From assembly GCA_029211145.1 (NCBI GenBank), contig JARGEQ010000040.1:1-64000 (forward strand): DNA of 64,000 nt, written 5' to 3'. This DNA comes from Marinimicrococcus flavescens (GTDB lineage: Bacteria; Pseudomonadota; Alphaproteobacteria; Geminicoccales; Geminicoccaceae). The translations under genes and the position numbers were made by a program. This document shows, piece after piece, positions 9,233 to 18,574 of this stretch (within the stretch, counting starts at the first letter, position 1; the number at the start of each line of letters is the position of its first letter). Under the pieces are notes generated by a model. It was not told where the DNA came from. It did not search any database and saw nothing but the letters and a program-made list of their open reading frames with translations.

Positions 9233-9799
9233 TCAGCCGCCCTCGAGGGCAACGCTGCCGGTCAGCAGGCTGAGGATCGTGTCGAGCAGCACGTTGACCG
9301 CCAGCACGCCGGCAGCGGTCCCGCCGGTGGTTCCCAGGGCCGTGCGGATCACGAACCACTGGTAGAGCAGCACCGCCACGGTCGCCGCGAACAGCAGCAG
9401 CGCCCGCATTGCCGGGGGCAGGATCGCCGAGAGCAGCAGGGCCACGAGGAAGAAGCCCACCTGGAGCACGGCCGCCCAGTTGCCCGCGACGATCAGCGGC
9501 ACGTAGCGGTGGCCGAGGCCCAGCAGCCGGGTGAGCAGGATTGCCACCAGCGGGAAGGCGATCCAGCTCAGCGCGTAGCTCACCGTCTCCAGGGCCACGA
9601 CGCTGCCCAGCTCCGCCGGCATGCCGGCGGTCTGGTAGCGGTCGATCGTCAGCAGCAGGTAGACGGGGGCTGCCACCAGGGCCGCCATGAAGGAGCGGAA
9701 GAAGCCCTCGACCGAAAGATCGAACAGCTCCATGCCCCGCGTGTTCTGCCGGGCCAGCAGCCAGGCGCCGAGGAGCGAGCGCTTGATCTCGTCGATCAC
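9233..9799 (-). CDS. Polytopic membrane protein of unknown function
   Basis: I do not recognise the family. The 188-residue product from a GTG at 9799 has about five hydrophobic segments (roughly residues 34-52, 68-90, 105-127, 130-150 and 160-182), few charged residues between them and an N-terminal basic/acidic helix (MIDEIKRSLLGAWLLARQN). It starts 2 nt after the dapE stop, so it is the third gene of a dapD-dapE operon. The tight spacing suggests co-expression but not necessarily a role in lysine synthesis. Confidence 0.7.
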   Translation of the reverse strand: MIDEIKRSLLGAWLLARQNTRGMELFDLSVEGFFRSFMAALVAAPVYLLLTIDRYQTAGMPAELGSVVALETVSYALSWIAFPLVAILLTRLLGLGHRYVPLIVAGNWAAVLQVGFFLVALLLSAILPPAMRALLLFAATVAVLLYQWFVIRTALGTTGGTAAGVLAVNVLLDTILSLLTGSVALEGG

Positions 9800-9801
9800 T
9801 G

Positions 9802-10953
9802 CTATGCCGCCGCGAAGAACCGCCAGAGGAACGCCTGATAGACCCCGGTGAGCCCCTCGATGTCGGCAAGCGCCACGTTCTCGTCGACCTGGTGCATGCT
9901 CTGCCCCACGAGCCCGAACTCGACCACCGGACAATAGCGCTTGATGAAGCGGGCGTCGGAGGTGCCGCCCGAGGTGCTGAGCTCCGGCCGCCGCCCCGTC
10001 ACCTCCTCGACCGCCTGGCCCAGCATGTCGCTGAGCGGCCCAGGGCGGGTGAAGAAGGCATCGCCGCTCGAGCGCACCTCCAGCTCGTAGCGGCCGCCCG
10101 CCTTGTCCAGCCGCTCGCGCAGCCAGCGCTCCAGCGAGGCCGCGTCGTGGCGGTCGTTGTAGCGGATGTTGAACGTCGCCACCGCCCGCTCGGGCACGAC
10201 ATTGCCGGCCGGATTGCCGATGTCGATGCTGGTGACCTGCAGGTTGGACGGCTCGAACAGCTCGCTGCCGCCGTCCAGCGGCTCGGCCAGCAGCGCCTGG
10301 AGCATCGCCACCACAAGGTGCGCGGCATTCTCGGCGCGGTGCGGGTAGGCAGTGTGGCCCTGGCGGCCGATGGCGACCAGCCGGCCGGTCATGGAGCCGC
10401 GCCGGCCGATCTTCATCATGTCGCCGAGCTCGGCGGGACAGGTGGGCTCGCCGACGATCGCCGCATCCCAGCGCTCGCCGCGGCCCGCCGCCCATTCCAG
10501 CAGCCTCGCCGTGCCGTTGACCGCCGGCCCCTCCTCGTCGCCGGTGATCAGCAGGCTGATGGCCCCGCGAGGCGGGCCGTGGCGCTCGAGATGGCCGGCC
10601 ACCGCCGCCACGAAGCAGGCGATCCCGCTCTTCATGTCGGTGGTGCCGCGGCCCCAGATGCGCCCGTCGCGCAGCACGCCGGCGAAGGGATCGTCGGTCC
10701 ACCGGGCGGGATCGCCCGGCGGCACCACGTCGGTATGGCCGGCGAAGGCGAGGTGCGGCCGCCCCTCGCCCAGCCTGGCCCAGAGATTGTCGACCGGATC
10801 GGTGCCGGGTGCCTCGAAGCGCACCCGCTCGCAGGCAAAGCCCAGCGCCGCCAGCCGCTCCTCGAGCAGCGCCAGCGCGCCGCCCTCGGCCGGGGTGACG
10901 CTCGGGCAGCGGACCAGCGCCCGGGTGAGCTCGATCGGGTCGACTGTCGCCAT
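9802..10953 (-). CDS. dapE: Succinyl-diaminopimelate desuccinylase
   Basis: The 383-residue M20 metallopeptidase-family enzyme hydrolyses N-succinyl-L,L-diaminopimelate in lysine and cell-wall precursor synthesis. The di-zinc site is visible: His73 in FAGHTDVVPPG, Asp106 in GRGTTDMKSG, catalytic Glu140 with Glu141 in TGDEEGPAVNGT, and a C-terminal His in GLVGQSMHQVDE. TSGGTSDARFI is the specific substrate loop. Its ATG shares one base with the dapD stop, so the pair is translationally coupled. Length is normal. Confidence 0.95.
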   Translation of the reverse strand: MATVDPIELTRALVRCPSVTPAEGGALALLEERLAALGFACERVRFEAPGTDPVDNLWARLGEGRPHLAFAGHTDVVPPGDPARWTDDPFAGVLRDGRIWGRGTTDMKSGIACFVAAVAGHLERHGPPRGAISLLITGDEEGPAVNGTARLLEWAAGRGERWDAAIVGEPTCPAELGDMMKIGRRGSMTGRLVAIGRQGHTAYPHRAENAAHLVVAMLQALLAEPLDGGSELFEPSNLQVTSIDIGNPAGNVVPERAVATFNIRYNDRHDAASLERWLRERLDKAGGRYELEVRSSGDAFFTRPGPLSDMLGQAVEEVTGRRPELSTSGGTSDARFIKRYCPVVEFGLVGQSMHQVDENVALADIEGLTGVYQAFLWRFFAAA

Positions 10954-11795
10954 CAGTCGCGCAGCAGCTCGTTGACCGAGGTCTTCGAGCGCGTCTGGGC
11001 ATCGACCCGCTTGACGATGACGGCGCAGTAGAGGCCGGGGCCGGGGCGGCCGTCGGGGAGCGGCTTGCCCGGCATGGTGCCCGGCACCACCACCGAATAG
11101 GCGGGCACCCGGCCCTGGTGGACCTCGCCGGTGGCGCGGTCGACGATCTTCGTGCTGGCCCCCAGATAGACGCCCATGGAGAGCACCGAGCCCTCCTCGA
11201 CGATCACTCCCTCGGCGACCTCGGAGCGGGCGCCGACGAAGCAGTTGTCCTCGATCACCACCGGGTTGGCCTGGAGCGGCTCGAGCACGCCGCCGATGCC
11301 GGCACCGCCCGAGATGTGGCAGTTCTTGCCGATCTGCGCGCACGAGCCGATCGTGGCCCAGGTGTCGACCATGGTGCCGCTGTCGACATAGGCGCCCAGA
11401 TTGACGAAGGAGGGCATCAGCACGACGCCCGGGGCGACGTAGGCCGAGCGCCGCACCACGCAGCCGGGCACCGCCCGGAAGCCCGCCTCGCGGAACCGGT
11501 CGTTGCCCCAGCCGGCGAGCTTGGAGGGCACCTTGTCCCACCAGGACGCACCGCCGGGCCCGCCGCCGATCGGGGTCATGTCGTAGAGCCGGAAGGACAG
11601 CAGCACGGCCTTCTTGAGCCACTGGTGGACGACCCACTGCCCGTCGATCTTCTCCGCCACGCGAAGCTCGCCACGGTCGAGGCCCTCGAGCGCCGCCTCG
11701 ACGGCGTCGCGCACCTCCCCACCTGTCTCGGCGGAGATGCCGTCGCGTGCGTCGAATGCCCGCTCGATGACGTCCTTGAGCGCCGCCTGGTCCAT
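10953..11795 (-). CDS. dapD: Tetrahydrodipicolinate N-succinyltransferase
   Basis: The 280-residue enzyme succinylates tetrahydrodipicolinate, the step before DapC/DapE. It has an N-terminal helical domain, then a left-handed beta-helix of hexapeptide repeats (about 100-230: [51 protein letters not shown]). The start at ATG 11795 is supported by a strong AGGAGGTGA about 8 nt upstream; the longer upstream frame is discarded. First gene of the leftward dapD-dapE operon and divergent from the hydroxyacid dehydrogenase gene. Confidence 0.95.
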   Translation of the reverse strand: MDQAALKDVIERAFDARDGISAETGGEVRDAVEAALEGLDRGELRVAEKIDGQWVVHQWLKKAVLLSFRLYDMTPIGGGPGGASWWDKVPSKLAGWGNDRFREAGFRAVPGCVVRRSAYVAPGVVLMPSFVNLGAYVDSGTMVDTWATIGSCAQIGKNCHISGGAGIGGVLEPLQANPVVIEDNCFVGARSEVAEGVIVEEGSVLSMGVYLGASTKIVDRATGEVHQGRVPAYSVVVPGTMPGKPLPDGRPGPGLYCAVIVKRVDAQTRSKTSVNELLRD

Positions 11796-11935
11796 GCTTT
11801 CTGTCACCTCCTGCGATACCTCCCGGAGTCCGGGCGCGCCAAGCCTAGCGGCGGGCAACGCAGTGTCAACGAGAGGCCCGCTGCAGGCGTGCGTCGCGCT
11901 TGCGCCCGCCCCCGCGCCTGCCTAGCTTCGCCGGC

Positions 11936-13354
11936 ATGCACGACACCACTCTGCCAGCCGGCTTTATCGAGGGCTGCGCCGCCATCCTCGGCGACGCGGC
12001 GCTCGTACGCGATCCCGAGGCCATCGAGCCGTACGTCACCGATTTCTGGGGGCAGTACCGCGGCGTCACGCCGCTGGTCCTGCGGCCGGGCAGCACCGCG
12101 GAGGTGGCGGCGCTGGTGAAGCTCGCTGCCGCGCACGGCGTGGCGCTGGTGCCCCAGGCCGGCAATACCGGCCTCGTGGTCGGTGGCATCCCCGACCAGA
12201 GCGGGCGCCAGGTGGTGCTGAGCGTGCAGCGCCTCGACCGCATCCGCCATGTCGATCCGTCGGGCGACCACCTGGTGGCCGAGGCCGGCTGCGTGCTGGC
12301 CGAGGTCCAGGCTGCCGCCGCCGGGATCGGCCGGCTGTTCCCGCTGTCGCTGGGGGCCGAGGGCTCGTGCCGGATCGGCGGCAACCTCGCGACCAACGCC
12401 GGCGGCGTCAACGTGCTGCGCTACGGCATGAGCCGGGCGCTGGTGCTGGGCCTCGAGGTGGTGCTGGCCGACGGCAGCGTGTGGAACGGCCTGAGGCCGC
12501 TCAGGAAGGACAATACCGGCTACGACCTCAAGCAGCTCTTCATCGGCGCGGAGGGCACGCTCGGAATCATCACCGCCGCCGCCCTGAAGCTGGCCCCTGC
12601 CCCCAACGAGGTGCAGACCTTGTGGCTGGGGATCGATGATCCGCGCACCGCGGTCCGCCTGCTGACCCTGTTCCAGCAGGAGATGGGCGAGCTGATCTCG
12701 AGCTTCGAGCTTTTGACCAGCTTCGGGGTCGAGGCCGCCTGCGAGCATCTTCCGGGAGTCCGCCGGCCGGTGGCCGAGCCGCATCCCTGGCACGTCCTGG
12801 TCGAGGTCGCCTGGTCGTTCCCCGACGGGCTGCGCGATCGGCTGGAGGCGGTGCTCGAGAAGGCCTTCGAGGAAGGGCTGGTGCAGGACGGCACGCTGGC
12901 CGAGAGCGGCGCCCAGCGCGACATGATGTGGCGGATCCGCGAGGGCCAGAGCGAGGCCACCCGCCACATGGGCTTCATCGTGCGCAGCGACGTCACGGTG
13001 CCGATCTCCGAGCTGCCCGAGCTCATCGAGAGGATGCAGGCCTGGGTCGGCCCGGCAGCACCGGGCGTCCAGCTCATTCCCTTCGGCCATGTCGGCGACG
13101 GCAACCTCCACTTCAACTTCGTGACCCCGCCGGGCGAGGTCGACCGGCTCAAGCCCGTTCTGCTCGACCGGCTCTACGAGGAGGTCGGCAGGCTCGCCGG
13201 CTCGATCAGCGCCGAGCACGGAATCGGCCGCCTCAAGCGCGAGGCGATGCAGGCCGGCAAGTCCGAGGTCGAGCTCTCGATGATGCGCCGCCTCAAGGCG
13301 GCCTTCGACCCTCAGGGCATTCTCAATCCGGGGGTGATCCTCAAGACGGAGTAA
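11936..13354 (+). CDS. FAD-binding D-2-hydroxyacid dehydrogenase (GlcD/D2HGDH-like)
   Basis: The 472-residue flavoprotein has an N-terminal FAD-binding domain (VPQAGNTGLVVGG, GGNLATNAGGVNVLRYG) and the FAD-oxidase C-terminal domain with the metal-binding FGHVGDGNLHFNF, the AEHGIGRLKRE motif and the closing FDPQGILNPG. Family members oxidise D-2-hydroxyglutarate, D-lactate or glycolate; the exact substrate cannot be read from sequence. The ATG at 11936 is chosen because upstream codons are low-complexity. It is followed 5 nt later by the HMG-CoA-lyase-like gene, suggesting a shared catabolic operon. Confidence 0.88.
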   Translation: MHDTTLPAGFIEGCAAILGDAALVRDPEAIEPYVTDFWGQYRGVTPLVLRPGSTAEVAALVKLAAAHGVALVPQAGNTGLVVGGIPDQSGRQVVLSVQRLDRIRHVDPSGDHLVAEAGCVLAEVQAAAAGIGRLFPLSLGAEGSCRIGGNLATNAGGVNVLRYGMSRALVLGLEVVLADGSVWNGLRPLRKDNTGYDLKQLFIGAEGTLGIITAAALKLAPAPNEVQTLWLGIDDPRTAVRLLTLFQQEMGELISSFELLTSFGVEAACEHLPGVRRPVAEPHPWHVLVEVAWSFPDGLRDRLEAVLEKAFEEGLVQDGTLAESGAQRDMMWRIREGQSEATRHMGFIVRSDVTVPISELPELIERMQAWVGPAAPGVQLIPFGHVGDGNLHFNFVTPPGEVDRLKPVLLDRLYEEVGRLAGSISAEHGIGRLKREAMQAGKSEVELSMMRRLKAAFDPQGILNPGVILKTE

Positions 13355-13359
13355 GCACG

Positions 13360-14337
13360 ATGGCGGCACCGGCCCCGGCCCGTCGCGACGCGGCGGCGGC
13401 TTCCCTCCCCGGCATGGTCACGGTGGTCGAGGTCGGGCCGCGCGACGGTTTCCAGATGGAGCGCGGCCTCATCCCCACGGCCACCAAGATCGCCCTCATC
13501 GAGGGCATGATCGAGGCGGGGCTGCGGCATTTCGAGGCCACCAGCTTCGTCTCGCCGCGGGCCGTGCCGCAGCTCGCCGACGCTGCCGAGGTGATCGCCG
13601 CGCTCAGGGGCCGACCGGGCGTGCAGCTCACCGCCCTGGTGCCCAACGCGAAAGGTGCCGCCCGCGCCGCCGAGGCCGGGGTCGATGCCATGGTGGTGTT
13701 CCTCTCCGCCTCCGACACCCACAACCGCAAGAACGTCAACCGCCCGACCGAGGAATCGCTCGCGGGTCTCGCCGGGATCTGCCGGATCGCCGGAGACGCC
13801 GGCATTCCCGTGCAGGGCGCCATCGCCACCTCCTTCGGCTGCCCCTTCGAGGGCGAAGTGCCGCACGGGCGGGTGGTCGCCATCGCCCGGCAGATGGCCG
13901 ATCTCGGCATCCGCACGCTGAGCCTCGGCGACACCACCGGCATGGCGACGCCGCCTTTGGTGCGCGGCCTGTGCCGAGCGCTCGGCGAGGCGGTGCCGGA
14001 GATGGCGCCCACCCTCCATTTCCATAACACCCGCGGCATCGGCCTTGCCAACGTGCTGGCCGGGCTCGAGACGGGCGTCACCCGCTACGAGAGCTCCATC
14101 GGCGGGCTCGGCGGCTGCCCCTTCGCGGCCGGGGCCACCGGCAACATCTGCACCGAGGACCTGGTCTATCTCCTCGACGAGTGCGGCATCGAGAGTGGCG
14201 TCGATCTGGAGAAGCTCATCGAGGTGGCGCATCGCGTGGAGGCGGCCATCGGCCGCGAGCTGCCGGGCCAGGTGATGAAGGCGGGCCCGCGGCTGCGGCG
14301 CCACGCCACCGGCGAGGTAGCCACCGCCAATGGCTGA
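13360..14337 (+). CDS. Hydroxymethylglutaryl-CoA lyase-like enzyme
   Basis: The 325-residue TIM-barrel enzyme is of the HMGL/DRE-TIM family. Family landmarks: EVGPRDGFQ (metal and base), FLSASDTHNRKN, TSFGCPFEGEV, LSLGDTTGMA, metal-binding LHFHNTRGIGLAN, and the catalytic-loop cysteine in GGLGGCPFAAGATGN followed by ICTEDLVYLL. Known members cleave HMG-CoA to acetyl-CoA and acetoacetate, or related branched 3-hydroxyacyl-CoAs. Its 3' end overlaps the CoA-transferase gene by 8 bp, implying that the transferase makes the CoA thioester the lyase cleaves. Leucine degradation is an alternative role, though no other genes of that pathway are seen nearby. Confidence 0.88.
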   Translation: MAAPAPARRDAAAASLPGMVTVVEVGPRDGFQMERGLIPTATKIALIEGMIEAGLRHFEATSFVSPRAVPQLADAAEVIAALRGRPGVQLTALVPNAKGAARAAEAGVDAMVVFLSASDTHNRKNVNRPTEESLAGLAGICRIAGDAGIPVQGAIATSFGCPFEGEVPHGRVVAIARQMADLGIRTLSLGDTTGMATPPLVRGLCRALGEAVPEMAPTLHFHNTRGIGLANVLAGLETGVTRYESSIGGLGGCPFAAGATGNICTEDLVYLLDECGIESGVDLEKLIEVAHRVEAAIGRELPGQVMKAGPRLRRHATGEVATANG

Positions 14338-15532
14338 GGCACCTGCCTCGCAGGGAGCGCTTGCCGGGATCCGTGTGATCGACCTCACGCGGGTCCTCTC
14401 GGGCCCGTTCTGCACCATGCTGCTGGGCGACATGGGTGCCGACGTGGTGAAGGTGGAGACACCCGGCGAGGGCGATCCGGTGCGCGGCCAGGGCGTGATC
14501 CGCGACGGGCTGAGCTGGTATTTCGCCTCCTTCAACCGCAACAAGCGCTCCATCACGCTGAACCTGCGCACCGGGGACGGCCGTGCGATCCTGGCCGATC
14601 TCCTGCGGGAGGCCGACGTGCTGGTGGAGAACTTTCGGCCCGGGGTGATGGAGCGGCTGGGCTTCGGCCGCGAGCGGCTGGATTCCATCAATCCCCGGCT
14701 GGTGAGCTGCAGCATCAACGGCTTCGGCAGCGCGGGGCCCTATGCCGACCGGCCGGCCTTCGACTTCATCGCCCAGGCGATGAGCGGGCTGATGAGCGTC
14801 AACGGCCCGCCCGGGGGCGACCCGCTGCGCACCGCCCCGCCGCTCACCGACCTCGTGGCCGGCCTCTACGCCGCCTTCGGCATCACCGCGGCGCTCCAGG
14901 CGCGCACCCGCACCGGGCGCGGCCAGCAGGTCGAATCGGCGATGGTCAACGGCATGCTCAGCATGTTCGCCTATCTCTCGGCCGAATATCTCGCCACCGG
15001 GCGGCTGCCGCAGCGCACCGGCAACGACCACCCGATCCTCTGTCCCTACGGCCTCTTTCACGCCGCCGACGGCGAGGTGGCGGTGGCACCCGCCAACGAG
15101 ACGATCCTGAGGCGCTTTTTGGGCGTGCTCGAGCTTTCCTGGATCCTCGACGATCCGCGCTACGACACCAACGAGAAGCGCACGGCGCGGCGCCCCGAGC
15201 TGCGCGCGCTCGTCGACCAGCGGCTGGCCACCCGCCAGCGCGGCGAATGGATCGAGCTTCTGAACGCCGCGGGCGTGCCCTGCGGGCGGGTGATGAACCT
15301 CGCCGAGGTCTTCGAGGACCCACAGATCCTGGCCCAGGAGATGGTGATCGAGGTCGATCAGCCGGGCCATGGGCCGGTCCGCATGACCGGCTTTCCGGTC
15401 AAGCTCGACGGCACGCCCTGCAGTATTGCCCGGCCCGCCCCGGGCCTGGGCGAGCATACCGCCGAGCTGCTGGCCGAGCTCGGCCGCGACGAGGCCGAGC
15501 TGGAGCGGCTGCGGGCCGGGGGGATCATCTGA
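14330..15532 (+). CDS. CaiB/BaiF family (class III) CoA-transferase
   Basis: The 400-residue enzyme moves CoA between carboxylic acids through an enzyme-bound aspartyl anhydride. It shows the GIRVIDLTRVLSGPFCTMLL opening, NLRTGDGR, VENFRPGVMERLG, and the predicted catalytic Asp145 in RPAFDFIAQAMSGLM. Length is typical. The start overlaps the lyase gene by 8 bp, and a TctCBA transporter follows about 95 bp later. Donor and acceptor acids are not determinable from sequence; HMG or a methyl-branched dicarboxylate is an inference from the neighbours. Confidence 0.9.
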   Translation: MAEAPASQGALAGIRVIDLTRVLSGPFCTMLLGDMGADVVKVETPGEGDPVRGQGVIRDGLSWYFASFNRNKRSITLNLRTGDGRAILADLLREADVLVENFRPGVMERLGFGRERLDSINPRLVSCSINGFGSAGPYADRPAFDFIAQAMSGLMSVNGPPGGDPLRTAPPLTDLVAGLYAAFGITAALQARTRTGRGQQVESAMVNGMLSMFAYLSAEYLATGRLPQRTGNDHPILCPYGLFHAADGEVAVAPANETILRRFLGVLELSWILDDPRYDTNEKRTARRPELRALVDQRLATRQRGEWIELLNAAGVPCGRVMNLAEVFEDPQILAQEMVIEVDQPGHGPVRMTGFPVKLDGTPCSIARPAPGLGEHTAELLAELGRDEAELERLRAGGII

Positions 15533-15627
15533 GCGGCGGCGTCGCGAGGCGCACCGCAGGCATGGCCAAGCCGCCGAAGCACGGCTAACGTCCTACTCGG
15601 AAAAAAACCGTCAGGGAGGACCGGAAG

Positions 15628-16602
15628 ATGGCCATGGGTCGCTGGACCAGTGCTGTCGCGGCTGCCGGTGTATGGCTGTCGCTCAGCGCCTTCACGCCGA
15701 GCAGCGTCGAGTGCATCGCCCCCGCCGATCCGGGCGGCGGCTGGGACTTCACCTGCCGCACCGTGGGCAAGCTCCTCTACGATCTCGAGCTGGTGAAGGA
15801 GCCGGTCAAGGTCACCAACATGGCCGGCGGCGTGGGTGCCGTGGCGTTCAGCAACGTCGCTGCCAAGCGCAGCGACGATCCCAACCTCATCGTCGCCACC
15901 AGCACGGTGGGCATCACCCAGATCGCGCAGGGGCGCTATCCCGGCGATCTCGACGTGATGCGCTGGCTCGCTATGCTGGGTGCGGATGTGGGCGTCGTGC
16001 TGGTCCGCAACGACAGCAAGTACGAGACCCTCGACGACCTCCTCCAGGCCTACAAGGAGAACCCGGGCGTGGCCGTGGCGGCGGGCTCCAGCGGCATTGG
16101 CGGCTGGGACCATATCCGCCTCTTGATGCTGGCCAAGGAGGCAGGCGCCACCGGCGAGCAGATCAAGAACATCCGCTGGGTGCAGTATGACGGCGGCGGG
16201 CCGGCCGTGACCCAGATGCTGGGTGGCCATGTCGAGGTCGTGGCCACCGACTTCGGCGAGATCGCGGGCTTCGTCGAGTCCGGCGACGTGCGGGTCCTGG
16301 CCGTCATGTCCGACGAGCGGCTCGAGGCCTTCCCCGACCTGCCCACCGCCAAGGAGCAGGGTGTGGATGTCGTGGGCTACAACTGGCGCGGCTTCTACCT
16401 GCCCGGCAAGGTCTCCGACGAGGCCTATCAGGGCTGGGCCGACGTCATGAAGAAGCTCTACGACAGCCAGGAGTGGCAGGAGACCGCGGTCAGCAAGGGC
16501 CTGACCCCGATCTGGCGCGGCGGCGAGGAGTTCGAGAGCTGGGTCGAGGACCAGACTGCCCGCATGCGCGGCATCTCCAAAGAGATCGGCGTCATCAAGT
16601 GA
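15628..16602 (+). CDS. tctC: Tripartite tricarboxylate transporter substrate-binding protein (TctC family)
   Basis: The 324-residue periplasmic binding protein of a TTT-type secondary transporter begins with a short signal peptide (MAMGRWTSAVAAAGVWLSLS, then AFTPSSVEC). It has the family pattern IAPADPGGGWDFTCRTVG and the later SGIGGWDHIRL and FGEIAGFVESGDVRVLAVMS segments. A GGGAGG about 10 nt upstream supports ATG 15628; a second ATG is two codons in. TTT proteins of this class bind organic acids such as citrate, tartrate or aromatic acids; the ligand here is unknown. Confidence 0.92.
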   Translation: MAMGRWTSAVAAAGVWLSLSAFTPSSVECIAPADPGGGWDFTCRTVGKLLYDLELVKEPVKVTNMAGGVGAVAFSNVAAKRSDDPNLIVATSTVGITQIAQGRYPGDLDVMRWLAMLGADVGVVLVRNDSKYETLDDLLQAYKENPGVAVAAGSSGIGGWDHIRLLMLAKEAGATGEQIKNIRWVQYDGGGPAVTQMLGGHVEVVATDFGEIAGFVESGDVRVLAVMSDERLEAFPDLPTAKEQGVDVVGYNWRGFYLPGKVSDEAYQGWADVMKKLYDSQEWQETAVSKGLTPIWRGGEEFESWVEDQTARMRGISKEIGVIK

Positions 16603-16612
16603 GCAGCCGGAA

Positions 16613-17041
16613 GTGAGCGACCGGATCGCGGGACTTCTGATCGCCGCGATCGCCCTCGTGTACGGGATCGTCGCCGGCGGCTACGAGCAGGGTTTCGGCG
16701 ACCCGCTCGGGCCGGCGGCGTTCCCGCGCATCGTGGCGGTGCCGCTGGGCCTCTTCGCGCTGGTGCTGGTGGTGCGGCCCGACGCCGAGCCCGCCTGGCC
16801 CCGTGCCCGCGTGCTGCTGCGGCAGCTGAACGCGCTCCTGGTGCTGGTGCTCTATGCCCTGCTCCTCGAGGATCTGGGCTTTCCGCTGGCGACCTTCCTC
16901 GCGGTGACGCTGCTCGCCCGCGAGCTGGGGGCGCGCTGGCGCGCCAGCCTGCTCACCGGCATCGGTCTGGGCGCGGGCCTGTGGACGCTGTTCGACCCGA
17001 TTCTCGGCCTGCCTTTGCCCCTCGGCCTCCTCGCCTGGTGA
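16613..17041 (+). CDS. tctB: Tripartite tricarboxylate transporter small membrane subunit (TctB family)
   Basis: The 142-residue product has four predicted membrane segments (about residues 5-22, 38-55, 68-100 and 112-140) and the family-like FGDPLGPAAFPRIVAVPLG. It starts at GTG 16613, 10 nt after tctC; GGAA precedes closely. TctB is the small integral subunit of the H+- or Na+-coupled TTT transporter. It lies between tctC and tctA in the usual order. Confidence 0.88.
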   Translation: MSDRIAGLLIAAIALVYGIVAGGYEQGFGDPLGPAAFPRIVAVPLGLFALVLVVRPDAEPAWPRARVLLRQLNALLVLVLYALLLEDLGFPLATFLAVTLLARELGARWRASLLTGIGLGAGLWTLFDPILGLPLPLGLLAW

Positions 17042-17045
17042 TCGC

Positions 17046-18542
17046 ATGGACACGCTGAACGCCCTTTTCTACGGCTTCGGGGTTGCCCTTCAGCCGCTCC
17101 ACCTGGCGCTGGGCTTCTTCGGCGCCTTCATCGGCACGCTGGTCGGCGCCCTGCCCGGCATCGGCCCGGTCAACGGCGTGGCGATCCTCATCCCGCTGGC
17201 CTTCAGCCTCCAGCTCTCGCCGACCGCAGCGCTGATCCTGCTCTCGAGCGTCTATTACGGCACCATGTATGGTGGCCGGATCTCGAGCATCCTCCTGAAC
17301 ATCCCCGGCGACGAGCCGGCCGTGATGACCACGCTCGACGGCTACCCCATGGCGCGGAGCGGCCGCGCCGCCTCGGCGCTGGCGGTCTCCGGCGTGGCCT
17401 CCTTCGTCGGCGGCACGCTGGCCACGGTGGGCCTCACCCTCTTCGCGCCGATCCTGGCCAGAGCCGCCATCCATTTCGGCCCGGCCGAATATTTCGCCCT
17501 CTACGTGCTGGCCTTCGCCACCATCGGCGGGATCACCGGCGCCAACCCGGCCAAGACCCTGCTGGCCGCGATGATCGGCCTGGCCATCGGCACGGTGGGC
17601 CTCGATCCGGCCACCGGCATCCCGCGCTTCACCTTCGACAGCTACCATCTATACGACGGCGTCGACTTCATCGTCGCCATCGTCGGGCTCTTCGCCATCA
17701 GCGAGTTCCTGATCTTCCTCGAGCGGCCGGCCGGCACCCACCAGCCGCGGGTCGAGATCGGCAGCATGCGGGGCGCCTACCGCGACGTGCGGCGCTCGTT
17801 CGGCGCGATGCTCAGAAACAGCGTGGTGGGCTTCATCGCCGGCGTCCTGCCCGGTGCCGGCGCCTCGCTCGGCAGCTTTCTGGCCTATGTCTTCGAGCGC
17901 CGCATCTCCAACCGCAACGACACGTTCGGCAAGGGCGATCCCAGGGGGGTGGCGGCGCCGGAGGCCGGCAACAACGCTGCCGCCGGCGGGGCGCTGGTGC
18001 CGATGCTGACCCTGGGCGTGCCGGGCAGCGGCACCACCGCGGTGATGCTGGCGATGCTCATCACCTTGAACATCACGCCGGGCCCGCTGCTCTTCGAGAA
18101 GCAGGCTGAGCTGGTCTGGGGGCTGATCGCCGCGCTCTATCTCGCCAACGTGGTGCTGGTGATCCTCAACCTGCCGCTGGTGGGCATCTTCACCCGGCTC
18201 CTGGCCCTGCCCTACTGGCTCTTGATGCCGATCGTCGTGATGGCGAGCTTCGTGGGCGTCTACTCGATCAGCCACAGCCCGTTCGATCTCTACATGATGA
18301 TCGGCTTCGGCGTATTCGGCTACGTATTGCGCAAGCTGGAGATCTCGCTCGTGCCGGTGGTGCTGGGTCTGCTCCTGGGAGAGGCCATGGAGTTCAACCT
18401 GCGCCGCGCGCTCAGCATCAGCAACGGCGACTGGACCTACCTCGTGTCGAGCCCCATCGCCAACACCATCTACGTTGCGACGGCAGTGCTGCTTGCCATC
18501 GCCGTGGCGATGGCGCTACGCCGCGAGCGGACGCCGCACTAG
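17046..18542 (+). CDS. tctA: Tripartite tricarboxylate transporter large permease subunit (TctA family)
   Basis: The 498-residue polytopic permease contains the conserved glycine-rich motifs GTLVGALPGIGPVNGVAILI near residues 36-55, YYGTMYGGRISSILLNIPG near 76-94, and the second-half repeat GVLPGAGASLGSFLAY and LGVPGSGTTAVMLAML. About ten to twelve hydrophobic segments are present. It follows tctB by 4 nt. It is the transport channel of the organic-acid uptake system. Confidence 0.94.
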   Translation: MDTLNALFYGFGVALQPLHLALGFFGAFIGTLVGALPGIGPVNGVAILIPLAFSLQLSPTAALILLSSVYYGTMYGGRISSILLNIPGDEPAVMTTLDGYPMARSGRAASALAVSGVASFVGGTLATVGLTLFAPILARAAIHFGPAEYFALYVLAFATIGGITGANPAKTLLAAMIGLAIGTVGLDPATGIPRFTFDSYHLYDGVDFIVAIVGLFAISEFLIFLERPAGTHQPRVEIGSMRGAYRDVRRSFGAMLRNSVVGFIAGVLPGAGASLGSFLAYVFERRISNRNDTFGKGDPRGVAAPEAGNNAAAGGALVPMLTLGVPGSGTTAVMLAMLITLNITPGPLLFEKQAELVWGLIAALYLANVVLVILNLPLVGIFTRLLALPYWLLMPIVVMASFVGVYSISHSPFDLYMMIGFGVFGYVLRKLEISLVPVVLGLLLGEAMEFNLRRALSISNGDWTYLVSSPIANTIYVATAVLLAIAVAMALRRERTPH

Positions 18543-18574
18543 GCGGCAAGACGCTTCCCGGGGACCCACAGCCC

